From positions 1 to 47,683 of the forward strand of contig JAUSTR010000018.1 of assembly GCA_030812955.1 (NCBI GenBank): DNA of 47,683 bases. Reading direction: 5' to 3'. Below the pieces are notes generated by a model. That model saw nothing but the letters and a program-made list of their open reading frames with translations. It was not told the origin of the DNA and did no database searches. Each line of letters begins with the position of its first letter. The first letter of the stretch is position 1. Source of the stretch: Bacillus alveayuensis (GTDB lineage: Bacteria; Bacillota; Bacilli; Bacillales; Aeribacillaceae). Both the position numbers and the translations under genes were made by a program. Below are positions 18,690-30,273 of this stretch, one piece after another.

Positions 18690-18739
18690 TTTATTCGTGG
18701 GAGGTTATTCCGCTAAAACCACATAAGGAGGAAAATGAA

Positions 18740-19441
18740 ATGCCGAAAAAAGGGAAAAAATATCTTGAAGCTGCTAAGCTTGTCGATCGTTCTAAAGCTT
18801 ATGACGTAAAAGAAGCTATTGCATTAGTGAAAAAGACAAATATTGCAAACTTTGATGCAACAGTAGAGGTGGCATTCCGTTTAGGAGTTGATCCTCGTAA
18901 AAACGATCAACAAATTCGCGGTGCGGTTGTTTTACCTAATGGAACTGGAAAAACTCAACGCATTCTTGTGTTTGCTAAAGGTGAAAAAGCGAAAGAAGCA
19001 GAAGCTGCTGGTGCAGACTATGTTGGTGATTCTGACTACATTAATAAAATCCAACAAGGTTGGTTTGACTTCGATGTAGTTGTTGCAACTCCAGATATGA
19101 TGGGAGAGGTTGGTAAACTCGGTCGTGTACTAGGACCTAAAGGTTTAATGCCGAACCCTAAAACTGGAACTGTTACATTTGAAGTTGAAAAAGCTGTAAA
19201 AGAAATTAAAGCAGGTAAAGTAGAATATCGTGTAGATAAAGCTGGTAACGTACATGTACCAATCGGTAAAGTTTCTTTTGATGATGAAAAATTAGTTGAA
19301 AACTTTACTACGATTTATGAAACATTATTAAAAGCGAAGCCAGCTGCTGCAAAAGGAACTTATATAAAAAACATCTCTGTAACATCAACGATGGGACCCG
19401 GCATTAAAGTTGATCCGTCAACATTTGTTGTGAAAAACTAA
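18740..19441 (+). CDS. rplA: 50S ribosomal protein L1
   Basis: 233 residues. Forms the mobile L1 stalk that handles E-site tRNA. Two-domain fold with the conserved [18 protein letters not shown] in the hinge region and the C-terminal [13 protein letters not shown] that contacts rRNA. L1 is an autogenous repressor in many bacteria. ATG 18740 with AAGGAGG upstream. It lies 110 bases after rplK, with a hairpin in the gap. Confidence 0.98.
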   Translation: MPKKGKKYLEAAKLVDRSKAYDVKEAIALVKKTNIANFDATVEVAFRLGVDPRKNDQQIRGAVVLPNGTGKTQRILVFAKGEKAKEAEAAGADYVGDSDYINKIQQGWFDFDVVVATPDMMGEVGKLGRVLGPKGLMPNPKTGTVTFEVEKAVKEIKAGKVEYRVDKAGNVHVPIGKVSFDDEKLVENFTTIYETLLKAKPAAAKGTYIKNISVTSTMGPGIKVDPSTFVVKN

Positions 19442-19447
19442 TGTCAA

Positions 19448-19476
19448 TTGACATCCTACTTTTGTTTTGATATAAT
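19448..19476 (+). promoter_or_regulatory. Consensus SigA promoter of rplJ-rplL
   Basis: TTGACA (19448-19453), 17-base spacer, TATAAT (19471-19476): a perfect consensus promoter, beginning 7 bases after the rplA stop. Confidence 0.93.
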
Positions 19477-19482
19477 CAACCA

Positions 19483-19640
19483 TGTTGTTTAATTGAATAG
19501 ATTTCATTTATACCGTAGACAGTAGGTGCCTAAAAGGCTTAATTTCCTACCGAGGTGTGAAGATATAGATTAAGCGTTTGTATGCTTATTTGTATGATAC
19601 CTCCATGTCTGCGGCATGGAGGTTTTAATTTGCACCAGAC
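19483..19640 (+). promoter_or_regulatory. L10 leader (autoregulatory RNA)
   Basis: The region from the transcription start to past the terminator matches the Firmicute L10-leader layout. It has AGACAGTAGGTGCC near 19517 and the partner CCTACCGAGGTGTGAAG near 19547, followed by an intrinsic terminator (19599-19626). In this class L10(L12)4 binds the leader and favours termination. Named by recognised layout, not by a covariance search. Confidence 0.85.
19599..19626 (+). terminator. Attenuator terminator in the L10 leader
   Basis: A 9-bp perfect stem ACCTCCATG (19599-19607) with CATGGAGGT (19615-19623), loop TCTGCGG, then TTTT. It lies 54 bases before rplJ. Confidence 0.9.
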
Positions 19641-19680
19641 GGTATAAGTGCCTACTCTTAATCTACAGGAGGTGTAACAA

Positions 19681-20181
19681 ATGAGCAGCGCTATCGAACA
19701 AAAAAAGCAAATCGTTGAAGAAATTGCTGGCAAGCTCCGTGACAGTGTTTCGACAATCATTGTAGATTACCGTGGTTTAAACGTTGCGGAAGTAACTGAG
19801 CTTCGTAAAAAGCTTCGTGAAGCAAATGTTGAGTTCAAAGTTTATAAAAACACATTAACTCGTCGTGCAGTTGAGCAAGTTGAACTAACAGAGCTTAACG
19901 ATGTTCTAACAGGCCCTAACGCCATTGCGTTCAGCACTGAGGACGTAGTAGCGCCTGCGAAAATTTTAAGTGAGTTTGCTAAAGAGCATGAAGCGCTTGA
20001 AATTAAAGCAGGTGTTATTGAAGGAAATATTGCAACTCTTGAAGAAATCAAAGCGATTGCAGAGCTTCCTTCACGCGAAGGTCTACTTTCTATGTTACTA
20101 TCTGTTCTTCAAGCTCCAATGCGCAACTTTGCACTTGCTGCAAAGGCTGTTGCCGATCAAAAAGAAGAACAAGGTGCCTAA
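19681..20181 (+). CDS. rplJ: 50S ribosomal protein L10
   Basis: 166 residues. Base of the L7/L12 stalk: the N-terminal globular domain ([18 protein letters not shown] and [11 protein letters not shown]) binds 23S rRNA, and the C-terminal helix (about 135-160) carries the L12 dimers. ATG 19681 follows ACAGGAGGTG. Controlled by the L10 leader and co-transcribed with rplL, 64 bases downstream. Confidence 0.98.
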   Translation: MSSAIEQKKQIVEEIAGKLRDSVSTIIVDYRGLNVAEVTELRKKLREANVEFKVYKNTLTRRAVEQVELTELNDVLTGPNAIAFSTEDVVAPAKILSEFAKEHEALEIKAGVIEGNIATLEEIKAIAELPSREGLLSMLLSVLQAPMRNFALAAKAVADQKEEQGA

Positions 20182-20245
20182 TAGCCGAACAATTCAAAAA
20201 CGCTTGTTAACGATATAAAAAACCAAAAATAAGGAGGAAAAACAA

Positions 20246-20611
20246 ATGACTAAAGAACAAATTATTGAAGCGATTAAAGAAATGACTGTTCTTGAACTTA
20301 ATGATTTAGTAAAAGCAATTGAAGAGGAATTTGGTGTAACTGCTGCTGCTCCTGTAGCTGTTATGGGTGGCGCTGCTGCTGGCGAAGCTGCTGCTGAGAA
20401 AACTGAGTTTGATGTTGTGCTTAATGACGCAGGTGCTCAAAAAATCAAAGTTATCAAAGTTGTTCGTGAAATCACTGGTCTTGGCTTAAAAGAAGCTAAA
20501 GAATTAGTAGACAATACTCCAAAACCACTTAAAGAAGGCGTTTCTAAAGAAGAAGCTGAAGAAATCAAAGGTAAACTTGAAGAAGTTGGCGCTTCTGTTG
20601 AAGTGAAGTAA
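20246..20611 (+). CDS. rplL: 50S ribosomal protein L7/L12
   Basis: 121 residues. Multi-copy stalk protein that recruits EF-G, EF-Tu and IF2. N-terminal dimerisation helices (1-30), an Ala/Gly-rich hinge (about 34-51) and the C-terminal factor-binding domain with [19 protein letters not shown]. Strong SD AAGGAGGA upstream. A terminator follows at once, which fits the need for several L12 copies per ribosome but less RNA polymerase from the genes downstream. Confidence 0.98.
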   Translation: MTKEQIIEAIKEMTVLELNDLVKAIEEEFGVTAAAPVAVMGGAAAGEAAAEKTEFDVVLNDAGAQKIKVIKVVREITGLGLKEAKELVDNTPKPLKEGVSKEEAEEIKGKLEEVGASVEVK

Positions 20612-20623
20612 TAAACGCTAGAC

Positions 20624-20654
20624 AAAAAGCTCGCTGTATAATGGCGGGCTTTTT
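20624..20654 (+). terminator. Terminator after rplL
   Basis: Stem AAAAAGCTCGC (20624-20634) with GCGGGCTTTTT (20644-20654), one T-G pair, 9-base loop, T run. It separates rplJL from ybxB-rpoBC and probably allows partial read-through. Confidence 0.88.
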
Positions 20655-20725
20655 CTCTTTGCTTAAATGGAGAATAAAATGGTTTGAAAAGACCGATACT
20701 TCTTTATAAAGGGGACGGGATCTAT

Positions 20726-21328
20726 ATGAGTGAGCATTATTATTCAGAACGGCCTTCAGCTAAAAGTAATCGCAAAACATTTACATATGATTTAAGAGGA
20801 AAAGAGTTTCGCTTTGTTACAGATGCAGGTGTGTTTTCAAAAAGTGAAGTAGATTTTGGTTCGCGGATATTAATTGAATCATTTGAGTCTCCTGAAGAAG
20901 ATGGAAATATATTAGATATTGGCTGTGGCTATGGACCGATTGGTTTAGCGGTTGCTGCTGCTGAACCAATGAGAATGGTAGATATGATTGATATTAATGA
21001 ACGGGCCATCGAGCTTGCTAAAGAAAATGCTCAAATTAATCAAGTGAAAAATGTAAGCATTTTTCAAAGTGATTTATTTGAAAAAATAAATGAAAAACAG
21101 TATGCAGCCATATTGACAAATCCGCCAATAAGAGCTGGAAAGCACGTAGTTTTTTCGATATTTGAAGGGAGCTTTCATCATTTAGTTCCTGGTGGTGAGC
21201 TTTGGGTTGTTATACAGAAAAAGCAAGGAGCATCCTCGGCCTTGAAGAAGCTCAAAGAACTTTTTTCGTTTGTTGAGGTTGTTGAGAAGAAAAAAGGCTA
21301 TTACATTATAAAAGCAAAAAAAGATTGA
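20726..21328 (+). CDS. ybxB: Class I methyltransferase YbxB (RsmC-like)
   Basis: 200 residues. SAM-binding motif I ILDIGCGYGPIGLA, acidic motif DMIDINERA and the catalytic NPPIRAGK typical of RsmC-type 16S rRNA guanine-N2 methyltransferases. Enzyme class is clear; the exact target base is inferred. Start: ATG 20726 follows AAAGGGGAC and gives MSEHYYSERP as in relatives; ATG 20684 adds unconserved residues. Its place between rplL and rpoB is the normal Bacillus arrangement. Confidence 0.92.
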   Translation: MSEHYYSERPSAKSNRKTFTYDLRGKEFRFVTDAGVFSKSEVDFGSRILIESFESPEEDGNILDIGCGYGPIGLAVAAAEPMRMVDMIDINERAIELAKENAQINQVKNVSIFQSDLFEKINEKQYAAILTNPPIRAGKHVVFSIFEGSFHHLVPGGELWVVIQKKQGASSALKKLKELFSFVEVVEKKKGYYIIKAKKD

Positions 21329-21353
21329 CTATAAAATTTGTATATGTTAACAT
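21325..21353 (+). promoter_or_regulatory. Possible promoter ahead of the rpoB leader
   Basis: -35 TTGACT (21325-21330, overlapping the ybxB stop), 17-base spacer, -10 TAACAT (21348-21353). The -10 is imperfect. A second candidate is TATAAT at 21400-21405, which lacks a good -35. Confidence 0.45.
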
Positions 21354-21455
21354 TATAAAATGCCAATATATATTCGTTAATGCTCCTTGTTTTTTATTAT
21401 GTATAATTTCAGTATTTGAGGGAAAAATAATAAAATCGAATATTCGTTTTTAAGA

Positions 21456-21487
21456 GGTTTTCTGTTTAGAAAAACCCTTTCTTTTTG
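21456..21487 (+). promoter_or_regulatory. Weak hairpin with T-rich tail in the rpoB leader
   Basis: GGTTTTCT (21456-21463) can pair with AGAAAAACC (21468-21476, one extra A), followed by a T-rich tract interrupted by C. It looks like an imperfect terminator or attenuator. Confidence 0.4.
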
Positions 21488-21495
21488 CTTTTAAC

Positions 21496-21545
21496 CTTGT
21501 AATAGTATTTGCGTGCTTATATTACGTTTAAATACTATTTACAAG
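21496..21545 (+). promoter_or_regulatory. Long hairpin upstream of rpoB
   Basis: CTTGTAATAGTATTT (21496-21510) pairs over 15 positions with AAATACTATTTACAAG (21530-21545), with one bulged T. The 19-base loop can add a short inner GCGT/ACGT stem. No T run follows, and the rpoB SD begins 20 bases later. TATATTACG(T/C)TTAA occurs twice, at 21518-21531 and 21549-21562, with the first copy spanning the loop and the 3' arm. Confidence 0.65.
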
Positions 21546-21579
21546 ATATATATTACGCTTAATTTGAGGGGTGAATCAG

Positions 21580-24500
21580 TTGACAGGTCAACTAGTTCAG
21601 TATGGACGACACCGCCAACGTAGAAGTTATGCGCGTATAAGCGAAGTGTTAGAATTGCCAAATCTTATTGAAATTCAAACCTCTTCTTATCAGTGGTTTC
21701 TTGATGAAGGGCTTCGCGAAATGTTCCAAGACATTTCTCCTATCGAAGATTTCACTGGTAACCTCTCGTTAGAGTTTATTGATTATAGTTTAGGTGAACC
21801 TAAATATTCTGTAGAAGAGTCAAAGGAACGCGATGTTACATACTCCGCTCCTCTCCGTGTTAAGGTCCGCCTTATTAATAAGGAGACGGGCGAAGTAAAA
21901 GATCAGGATGTATTCATGGGTGATTTCCCGCTTATGACGGAAACCGGTACATTCGTGATCAATGGTGCAGAGCGTGTAATCGTCTCCCAATTAGTACGTT
22001 CTCCAAGTGTATATTACAGCGATAAAGTAGATAAAAACGGCAAAAAAGGATTTACGGCAACTGTTATTCCAAACCGTGGCGCTTGGTTAGAGTATGAAAC
22101 AGATGCGAAGGATGTTGTATATGTTCGCATTGACCGCACTCGTAAATTACCAGTTACGGTTCTTTTACGTGCCCTTGGGTTTAGTTCAGATCAGGAAATC
22201 ATTGATCTATTTGGTGAAAATGAATATTTACGCAACACATTAGATAAAGACAACACAGAGAGTACGGAAAAAGCATTGCTTGAAATTTATGAGCGTTTGC
22301 GTCCTGGAGAGCCTCCGACAGTTGAAAACGCAAAAAGTTTGTTAATTTCACGCTTTTTTGATCCAAAACGCTATGATTTAGCAAGTGTTGGACGTTACAA
22401 AATTAATAAAAAGCTTCATATTAAAAACCGCCTATTTAATCAACGTTTAGCTGAAACACTAGTAGATCCTGAAACTGGTGAAATCATTGCAGAAAAGGAT
22501 ACGTTAATTGATAGAAGAACGTTAGATCGAATTCTTCATCATCTTGAAAATGGTGTTGGCTTTAAAAAATTCAATCCGATCGGTGGCGTAGTAGAAGAAG
22601 AAATTACGCTACAATCTATTAAAATTTATGCACCGAATGACCCTAATGGCGAGCAAGTGATTAACGTTATTAGCAACGCAAATATTGATGAAAACATCAA
22701 AAATATTACACCAGCAGATATCATTGCTTCTATTAGTTATTTCTTCAATTTGCTACATGGTGTAGGAAATACAGATGATATCGATCACTTAGGTAATCGT
22801 CGTTTACGATCTGTCGGTGAATTGTTGCAAAATCAGTTCCGTATCGGTCTTTCTCGCATGGAACGCGTTGTACGTGAAAGAATGTCGATTCAAGATACAA
22901 ACACAATTACACCACAGCAGTTAATTAACATTCGTCCAGTCATTGCATCAATTAAAGAATTCTTTGGTAGTTCGCAGCTATCACAGTTTATGGACCAAAC
23001 AAACCCACTTGCTGAGTTAACGCATAAACGCCGTTTATCAGCATTAGGTCCTGGTGGTTTAACACGTGAACGTGCAGGATTTGAAGTGCGTGACGTTCAC
23101 TATTCTCACTATGGACGTATGTGTCCAATTGAAACGCCAGAGGGTCCAAACATCGGATTAATTAACTCTTTATCTACTTATGCAAAAGTTAATCGTTTTG
23201 GATTCATCGAAACACCTTATCGTCGTGTTGATCCAGAAACTGGAAAAGTAACTAACCAAATCGATTATTTGACAGCTGATGAAGAGGATAACTATGTTGT
23301 GGCCCAAGCGAATGCTCGTTTAGCTGAAGACGGCTCTTTCCTAGATGAAAATATCGTTGCTCGCTTTCGCGGTGAAAACACAGTTGTCAAACGTGACCGT
23401 GTCGATTATATGGACGTTTCTCCGAAGCAAGTTGTGTCTGCAGCGACAGCATGTATTCCATTCTTAGAAAACGACGACTCCAACCGCGCGCTTATGGGTG
23501 CAAACATGCAACGTCAAGCTGTACCTTTATTACAGCCAGAGGCTCCAATTGTTGGTACGGGTATGGAATATGTGTCTGCGAAGGACTCTGGAGCGGCAGT
23601 CATTTGTAAACACGCTGGTGTTGTTGAACGAGTAGAAGCAAATCGTATTTATGTTCGTCGTTACGAAGAAATTGACGGTCAAAAAGTAAAAGGTGATCTT
23701 GATAAATACAATTTACTTAAGTTTGTTCGTTCAAACCAAGGTACTTGCTACAACCAACGTCCAATTGTTTCTGTTGGGGATGAAGTGGAAAAAGGTGAAA
23801 TTTTGGCTGATGGTCCTTCAATGGAAAAAGGTGAATTGGCGCTTGGACGAAATGTATTAGTAGCATTCATGACATGGGATGGGTATAACTACGAAGATGC
23901 TATTATCATGAGTGAGCGTCTCGTGAAGGATGACGTTTACACATCCATTCATATTGAAGAATATGAGTCAGAATCCCGCGACACGAAATTAGGACCAGAA
24001 GAAATTACTCGTGATATACCAAACGTTGGTGAAGATGCGCTTAAAAACCTAGATGAGCGTGGAATTGTTCGCATCGGTGCGGAAGTAAAAGATGGTGACT
24101 TACTAGTTGGTAAAGTTACGCCAAAAGGTGTGACTGAGCTAACAGCCGAGGAAAGACTTTTACATGCGATTTTCGGTGAAAAAGCTCGTGAAGTTCGTGA
24201 TACATCATTGAGAGTACCACATGGTGGCGGAGGTATTGTTCTTGATGTGAAAGTCTTTAACCGTGAAGATGGTGATGAATTACCACCGGGTGTCAACCAA
24301 TTAGTACGTGTTTATATCGTTCAAAAGCGTAAGATTTCAGAAGGCGATAAAATGGCAGGTCGCCATGGTAACAAAGGTGTTATTTCCCGTATTCTTCCAG
24401 AAGAAGACATGCCGTTTTTACCAGATGGAACGCCAATTGATATCATGTTAAACCCTCTAGGGGTTCCATCACGAATGAACATCGGTCAGGTCTTAGAACT

Positions 24501-25149
24501 GCATCTTGGCATGGCAGCGAAAAAGCTTGGAATTCATGTTGCAACACCTGTATTCGATGGTGCCCGTGAAGAAGATGTTTGGGCAACTCTTGAAGAAGCA
24601 GGTATGGCTCGTGATGCCAAAACAATTCTTTATGATGGTCGTACAGGTGAACCGTTTGATAACCGTGTATCTGTCGGTATCATGTATATGATTAAACTAG
24701 CGCACATGGTTGACGACAAATTACATGCTCGTTCCACTGGACCATACTCGCTTGTTACGCAACAGCCGCTTGGTGGTAAAGCGCAATTTGGTGGACAACG
24801 CTTTGGTGAAATGGAGGTTTGGGCGCTTGAGGCTTATGGTGCTGCTTATACTCTCCAAGAAATTCTTACTGTTAAATCTGATGATGTTGTCGGCCGTGTG
24901 AAAACTTACGAAGCTATTGTAAAAGGTGAAAATGTACCAGAACCAGGTGTTCCTGAGTCCTTTAAAGTATTAATTAAAGAGCTTCAAAGTTTAGGTATGG
25001 ATGTAAAAATTCTTTCAAGTGATGAAACAGAAATTGAGATGAGAGAATTAGAAGACGAAGATCATACAAATCAAACAGAAGGACTCTCTTTAAATACTGA
25101 GGAAGAGACGAAGAACGAAAAAGAAAAAGATGTCGTAACGAAAGAGTAA
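21580..25149 (+). CDS. rpoB: DNA-directed RNA polymerase subunit beta
   Basis: 1189 residues, full length. Forms the catalytic cleft with beta'. The rifampicin-binding cluster ([19 protein letters not shown], then [14 protein letters not shown]) carries the usual drug-sensitive residues. The [12 protein letters not shown] and [20 protein letters not shown] segments near the active site are intact; the tail is acidic and variable. TTG start at 21580, 6 bases after GAGGGGTG (21566-21573), as in B. subtilis; GTG 21571 overlaps the SD and is rejected. rpoC follows after 51 bases. Confidence 0.98.
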   Translation: MTGQLVQYGRHRQRRSYARISEVLELPNLIEIQTSSYQWFLDEGLREMFQDISPIEDFTGNLSLEFIDYSLGEPKYSVEESKERDVTYSAPLRVKVRLINKETGEVKDQDVFMGDFPLMTETGTFVINGAERVIVSQLVRSPSVYYSDKVDKNGKKGFTATVIPNRGAWLEYETDAKDVVYVRIDRTRKLPVTVLLRALGFSSDQEIIDLFGENEYLRNTLDKDNTESTEKALLEIYERLRPGEPPTVENAKSLLISRFFDPKRYDLASVGRYKINKKLHIKNRLFNQRLAETLVDPETGEIIAEKDTLIDRRTLDRILHHLENGVGFKKFNPIGGVVEEEITLQSIKIYAPNDPNGEQVINVISNANIDENIKNITPADIIASISYFFNLLHGVGNTDDIDHLGNRRLRSVGELLQNQFRIGLSRMERVVRERMSIQDTNTITPQQLINIRPVIASIKEFFGSSQLSQFMDQTNPLAELTHKRRLSALGPGGLTRERAGFEVRDVHYSHYGRMCPIETPEGPNIGLINSLSTYAKVNRFGFIETPYRRVDPETGKVTNQIDYLTADEEDNYVVAQANARLAEDGSFLDENIVARFRGENTVVKRDRVDYMDVSPKQVVSAATACIPFLENDDSNRALMGANMQRQAVPLLQPEAPIVGTGMEYVSAKDSGAAVICKHAGVVERVEANRIYVRRYEEIDGQKVKGDLDKYNLLKFVRSNQGTCYNQRPIVSVGDEVEKGEILADGPSMEKGELALGRNVLVAFMTWDGYNYEDAIIMSERLVKDDVYTSIHIEEYESESRDTKLGPEEITRDIPNVGEDALKNLDERGIVRIGAEVKDGDLLVGKVTPKGVTELTAEERLLHAIFGEKAREVRDTSLRVPHGGGGIVLDVKVFNREDGDELPPGVNQLVRVYIVQKRKISEGDKMAGRHGNKGVISRILPEEDMPFLPDGTPIDIMLNPLGVPSRMNIGQVLELHLGMAAKKLGIHVATPVFDGAREEDVWATLEEAGMARDAKTILYDGRTGEPFDNRVSVGIMYMIKLAHMVDDKLHARSTGPYSLVTQQPLGGKAQFGGQRFGEMEVWALEAYGAAYTLQEILTVKSDDVVGRVKTYEAIVKGENVPEPGVPESFKVLIKELQSLGMDVKILSSDETEIEMRELEDEDHTNQTEGLSLNTEEETKNEKEKDVVTKE

Positions 25150-25200
25150 AATTTTGGCGATAAGGGTTAAAACCGGAAGAGGAAAAGGGAGGTAGGCCCC

Positions 25201-28200
25201 TTGCTAGATGTAAATAACTTTGAATACATGAACATTGGTCTTGCTTCACCTGATAAAATCCGTTCTTGGTCATATGGTGAAGTGAAAAAGCCAGAAACAA
25301 TCAATTATCGAACTTTAAAGCCTGAAAAAGATGGTCTTTTCTGTGAGCGTATTTTCGGACCAACAAAAGACTGGGAATGTCATTGTGGAAAATATAAGCG
25401 CGTTCGCTATAAAGGTGTCGTTTGTGATCGCTGTGGTGTTGAAGTCACACGTGCAAAAGTTCGCCGTGAGCGCATGGGGCATATTGAACTCGCTGCCCCT
25501 GTCTCTCACATTTGGTATTTCAAAGGAATTCCTAGCCGTATGGGACTTGTCCTTGACATGTCTCCAAGAGCGTTAGAAGAAGTCATTTACTTTGCATCTT
25601 ACGTTGTAACAGACCCTGGCGATACACCGTTAGAAAAGAAACAATTGTTATCAGAAAAAGAATACCGTACGTATCGGGAAAAATACGGTAATTCCTTCCA
25701 AGCGTCAATGGGTGCAGAAGCAATTAAAAAGCTTCTTCAAGATATTGACCTTGACAAAGAGGTTGAACAATTAAAAGAAGAGCTGAAGTCATCTCAAGGT
25801 CAACGTCGTACACGTGCGATTAAACGTTTGGAAGTGCTAGAAGCGTTTCGTAATTCTGGAAACAAACCATCTTGGATGATTTTGGATGTACTTCCAGTCA
25901 TTCCTCCTGAATTGCGTCCAATGGTGCAATTAGATGGTGGACGTTTTGCAACATCTGACTTAAACGACTTATATCGTCGTGTCATTAATCGTAACAATCG
26001 CTTAAAACGCTTATTAGATTTAGGTGCACCAAGCATTATCGTTCAAAACGAGAAGCGTATGCTCCAAGAAGCAGTAGATGCACTGATTGATAATGGTCGT
26101 CGCGGTCGTCCTGTAACTGGACCTGGTAACAGACCACTCAAATCTCTTTCTCACATGTTGAAAGGTAAGCAAGGTCGCTTCCGTCAAAACTTACTCGGTA
26201 AGCGTGTTGATTATTCTGGACGTTCTGTTATCGTTGTAGGACCAAACTTAAAAATGTATCAATGTGGTCTTCCGAAAGAAATGGCCCTCGAATTATTTAA
26301 GCCATTTGTGATGAAAGAGTTAGTAGAAAAAGGGCTTGCTCACAACATTAAAAGTGCGAAACGGAAAATTGAACGTGTTCATCCTGAAGTATGGGATGTG
26401 TTAGAAGAGGTGATTAAAGAGCACCCTGTCTTATTAAACCGTGCTCCAACTCTTCATAGACTTGGTATTCAAGCGTTTGAACCAACGCTTGTTGAAGGGC
26501 GTGCCATTCGTCTTCACCCGCTTGTTTGTACAGCATATAACGCTGACTTTGACGGAGACCAAATGGCCGTACACGTTCCGTTATCTGCTGAAGCACAAGC
26601 CGAAGCTCGTATCTTAATGTTAGCGGCTCAAAATATTTTGAATCCGAAAGACGGTAAGCCAGTTGTAACACCTTCACAAGACATGGTATTAGGAAACTAT
26701 TACTTAACAATGGAACGTGAAGGTGCGATCGGTGAAGGGAAAGTCTTTAAAGATACAGACGAAGCGTTAATTGCTTATCAAAATGGCTATGTGCACTTAC
26801 ACACTCGTGTAGCTGTGCATGCAGATTCTCTAAAAAATGAAACATTTACGGAGGAACAAAATAAAAAGTTATTAATCACAACTGTTGGTAAGTTAATCTT
26901 TAATGAGATTCTTCCAAACTCATTCCCTTACATTAACGAACCAACGGCAGAAAATATTCAAGAAAAAACACCTGACAAATATTTCATTGACCCTTCTGTA
27001 AATGTAAAAGAACATATTCAAAACCAAGAGATTATTCCGCCATTTAAAAAGGGTATCTTAGGAAAAATCATTGCGGAAGTCTTTAAACGATTTGCTATTA
27101 CTGAAACATCCAAAATGCTTGACCGCTTAAAAGACTTAGGGTTTAAATACTCTACGAAAGCTGGAATTACGATTGGTGTTTCTGACATTGTCGTTCTAGG
27201 TGAAAAAGAAGAAATCTTGAGAGAAGCACAAGCAAAAGTAGACAATGTCATGAAACAGTTTAGACGTGGATTAATTACCGAAGATGAACGTTATGACAGA
27301 GTTATTTCTATCTGGAGTGCTGCGAAAGACACCATCCAAAGTAAGCTGATGAAATCTTTAGATAAGATGAATCCGATCTTCATGATGAGTGACTCTGGTG
27401 CTCGTGGTAACGCATCTAACTTCACGCAGCTTGCTGGTATGCGTGGATTGATGGCAAACCCAGCTGGTCGTATCATTGAGCTGCCGATTAAATCTAGCTT
27501 CCGTGAAGGATTAACCGTATTAGAGTACTTTATCTCTACACACGGTGCTCGTAAAGGTCTTGCGGATACAGCGTTAAAAACAGCGGACTCTGGTTATTTA
27601 ACTCGCCGACTAGTAGATGTTGCTCAAGATGTAATTATTCGTGAAGAAGACTGTGGTACTGACCGTGGTATTTTAGCAAGAGCACTACAAGATGGTACAG
27701 AAGTCATCGAAAAGCTTGAGGAACGCATTATTGGACGATATGCACGCAGAACCGTAAAACACCCAGAAACTGGCGAAGTTCTAGTAAAAGAAAATGAAAT
27801 GATTACAGAGGATATTGCTAGCGAGATTATTAATGCTGGTATTGAAGAAGTATGGATTCGTTCTGCGTTTACATGTAACACAAGACACGGTGTATGTAAA
27901 AAATGTTATGGACGTAATTTAGCAACTGGATCCGAGGTTGAAGTCGGTGAAGCTGTCGGTATTATCGCGGCTCAATCTATTGGTGAACCAGGTACACAGT
28001 TAACAATGCGTACATTCCACACAGGTGGGGTTGCGGGAGACGATATTACACAAGGTTTGCCTCGTGTTCAAGAGTTGTTCGAAGCGCGCAATCCGAAAGG
28101 TCAAGCTGTTATTTCTGAAATTGACGGTGTTGTTACTGAAATTAATGAAATCCGGGATAAACAACAAGAAATTGTTGTTCAAGGTGAAGTGGAAACAAGA

Positions 28201-28800
28201 ACATACACTGCACCATTCAATGCTCGTTTAAAAGTATCAAAAGGCGATAAAGTAGAACGCGGTCAAGAGATTACAGAAGGTTCTGTTGACCCGAAAGAAC
28301 TATTAAAAGTGAAAGACATTTTAGCTGTTCAAGAATATTTATTACGTGAAGTGCAAAAAGTGTACCGTATGCAAGGGGTAGAAATTGGCGATAAACATAT
28401 TGAGGTAATGGTTCGTCAAATGCTTCGCAAAGTGCGTGTCATAGATCCAGGGGATACAGATGTATTGCCAGGAACACTTCTAGATGTCCATCAATTCACA
28501 GATGCGAATAAGAAGGTATTATTGGAAGGGAAACGTCCTGCAACGGGCAGACCAGTACTCCTTGGTATTACAAAAGCATCACTTGAAACAGAGTCGTTTT
28601 TATCTGCAGCATCCTTCCAAGAAACAACACGTGTGCTTACAGACGCTGCCATTAAAGGGAAACGTGACGAGTTGCTCGGCTTGAAAGAAAACGTCATTAT
28701 CGGTAAACTTGTGCCAGCTGGTACAGGTATGCCGCGTTATCGAAAAGTAAAACCAGTTTCTAAGGTGCAATCAACAGACACAACGGTTGCAGTTGAGTAA
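25201..28800 (+). CDS. rpoC: DNA-directed RNA polymerase subunit beta'
   Basis: 1199 residues, full length. N-terminal zinc site C60/C62/C75/C78, catalytic NADFDGDQ (447-454) with Mg-binding Asp 449, 451 and 453, trigger-loop region with TRMFHTGG-like [19 protein letters not shown], and the second zinc cluster of CGTDRGI and [14 protein letters not shown] start with AAGGGAGGT 7 bases upstream, matching B. subtilis. No T-run terminator follows; a promoter for ybxF lies 65 bases downstream. Confidence 0.98.
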   Translation: MLDVNNFEYMNIGLASPDKIRSWSYGEVKKPETINYRTLKPEKDGLFCERIFGPTKDWECHCGKYKRVRYKGVVCDRCGVEVTRAKVRRERMGHIELAAPVSHIWYFKGIPSRMGLVLDMSPRALEEVIYFASYVVTDPGDTPLEKKQLLSEKEYRTYREKYGNSFQASMGAEAIKKLLQDIDLDKEVEQLKEELKSSQGQRRTRAIKRLEVLEAFRNSGNKPSWMILDVLPVIPPELRPMVQLDGGRFATSDLNDLYRRVINRNNRLKRLLDLGAPSIIVQNEKRMLQEAVDALIDNGRRGRPVTGPGNRPLKSLSHMLKGKQGRFRQNLLGKRVDYSGRSVIVVGPNLKMYQCGLPKEMALELFKPFVMKELVEKGLAHNIKSAKRKIERVHPEVWDVLEEVIKEHPVLLNRAPTLHRLGIQAFEPTLVEGRAIRLHPLVCTAYNADFDGDQMAVHVPLSAEAQAEARILMLAAQNILNPKDGKPVVTPSQDMVLGNYYLTMEREGAIGEGKVFKDTDEALIAYQNGYVHLHTRVAVHADSLKNETFTEEQNKKLLITTVGKLIFNEILPNSFPYINEPTAENIQEKTPDKYFIDPSVNVKEHIQNQEIIPPFKKGILGKIIAEVFKRFAITETSKMLDRLKDLGFKYSTKAGITIGVSDIVVLGEKEEILREAQAKVDNVMKQFRRGLITEDERYDRVISIWSAAKDTIQSKLMKSLDKMNPIFMMSDSGARGNASNFTQLAGMRGLMANPAGRIIELPIKSSFREGLTVLEYFISTHGARKGLADTALKTADSGYLTRRLVDVAQDVIIREEDCGTDRGILARALQDGTEVIEKLEERIIGRYARRTVKHPETGEVLVKENEMITEDIASEIINAGIEEVWIRSAFTCNTRHGVCKKCYGRNLATGSEVEVGEAVGIIAAQSIGEPGTQLTMRTFHTGGVAGDDITQGLPRVQELFEARNPKGQAVISEIDGVVTEINEIRDKQQEIVVQGEVETRTYTAPFNARLKVSKGDKVERGQEITEGSVDPKELLKVKDILAVQEYLLREVQKVYRMQGVEIGDKHIEVMVRQMLRKVRVIDPGDTDVLPGTLLDVHQFTDANKKVLLEGKRPATGRPVLLGITKASLETESFLSAASFQETTRVLTDAAIKGKRDELLGLKENVIIGKLVPAGTGMPRYRKVKPVSKVQSTDTTVAVE

Positions 28801-28818
28801 ACTTCAAATCTAAAAAAT

Positions 28819-28877
28819 GGATGGATGTTACTGGATGGATTTAAAAGAAAATGTATTCAGTCAGTTGACATCCATCC
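28819..28877 (+). promoter_or_regulatory. Dyad with two alternative left arms before ybxF
   Basis: GGATGGATGT (28819-28828) is the exact complement of ACATCCATCC (28868-28877). A second GGATGGAT (28833-28840) can pair with the same right arm over 8 bp. The right arm overlaps the -35 box of the ybxF promoter. In read-through RNA from rpoC the two left arms would compete. Confidence 0.5.
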
Positions 28878-28894
28878 CCCTATAATGTTACTAT
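28865..28894 (+). promoter_or_regulatory. Probable SigA promoter of ybxF-rpsL
   Basis: -35 TTGACA (28865-28870), 18-base spacer ending TGT, extended -10 TACTAT (28889-28894). The nearby TATAAT (28881-28886) is only 10 bases from TTGACA and cannot pair with it as a normal promoter. Confidence 0.6.
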
Positions 28895-28941
28895 TATCAA
28901 GGTGCTCAATCTTAACCTGTTACTTTGGAGGATATGATCAA

Positions 28942-29190
28942 ATGTCTTATGAAAAAGTATCGCAGGCTGAAAAAATAATTGTTGGTACGAAGCAAACAGC
29001 GAAAGCTCTAAAAAACGACCTAGTAAAGGAAGTTGTGATTGCTGAGGATGCCGAACCGAGAGTGACGATGAAAGTTATACAATTGGCTGAGCAAAAACAA
29101 GTTCCTATTACAAAAGTCGACTCCATGAAAAAGCTTGGAAAAGCTTGTGGAATTGAAGTGGGAGCTGCAGCTGTAGCCATTATAAAATAA
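28942..29190 (+). CDS. ybxF: L7Ae-family K-turn-binding ribosomal protein YbxF
   Basis: 82 residues. L7Ae/L30e fold that binds kink-turn RNA in Bacillus. The QTAKALKN and [12 protein letters not shown] stretches and the C-terminal [17 protein letters not shown] are typical. Start: ATG 28942 lies 10 bases after TTGGAGG; the frame is open further upstream to 28825 but that part covers the promoter. It leads the rpsL-rpsG-fusA-tufA genes as in B. subtilis. Confidence 0.94.
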   Translation: MSYEKVSQAEKIIVGTKQTAKALKNDLVKEVVIAEDAEPRVTMKVIQLAEQKQVPITKVDSMKKLGKACGIEVGAAAVAIIK

Positions 29191-29206
29191 ACAACTGTTT
29201 TTGTAG

Positions 29207-29707
<501 letters not shown>

Positions 29708-29736
29708 TAGAAGCATCAATATGAATTACAGTATGA

Positions 29737-30222
<486 letters not shown>

Positions 30223-30273
30223 TTATTTAATTTTTTATAAACCAATATTCACATAAGGAAGGAGAAATACCAA

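Noticed and set aside
21571-21579. GTG start for rpoB
   Set aside because: It overlaps the SD GAGGGGTG; TTG 21580 has correct spacing and is the known start type in B. subtilis.
23949-24296. Long minus-strand open frames opposite rpoB, rpoC, tuf, fusA and ribosomal-protein genes
   Set aside because: All lie antisense to strongly conserved genes, lack SD sequences and have low-complexity Ser/Thr/Phe-rich translations typical of shadow frames.
28865-28886. TTGACA followed closely by TATAAT upstream of ybxF, looking like a consensus promoter
   Set aside because: The spacer is only 10 bases, too short for SigA; the extended -10 TACTAT at 28889 with an 18-base spacer fits better.
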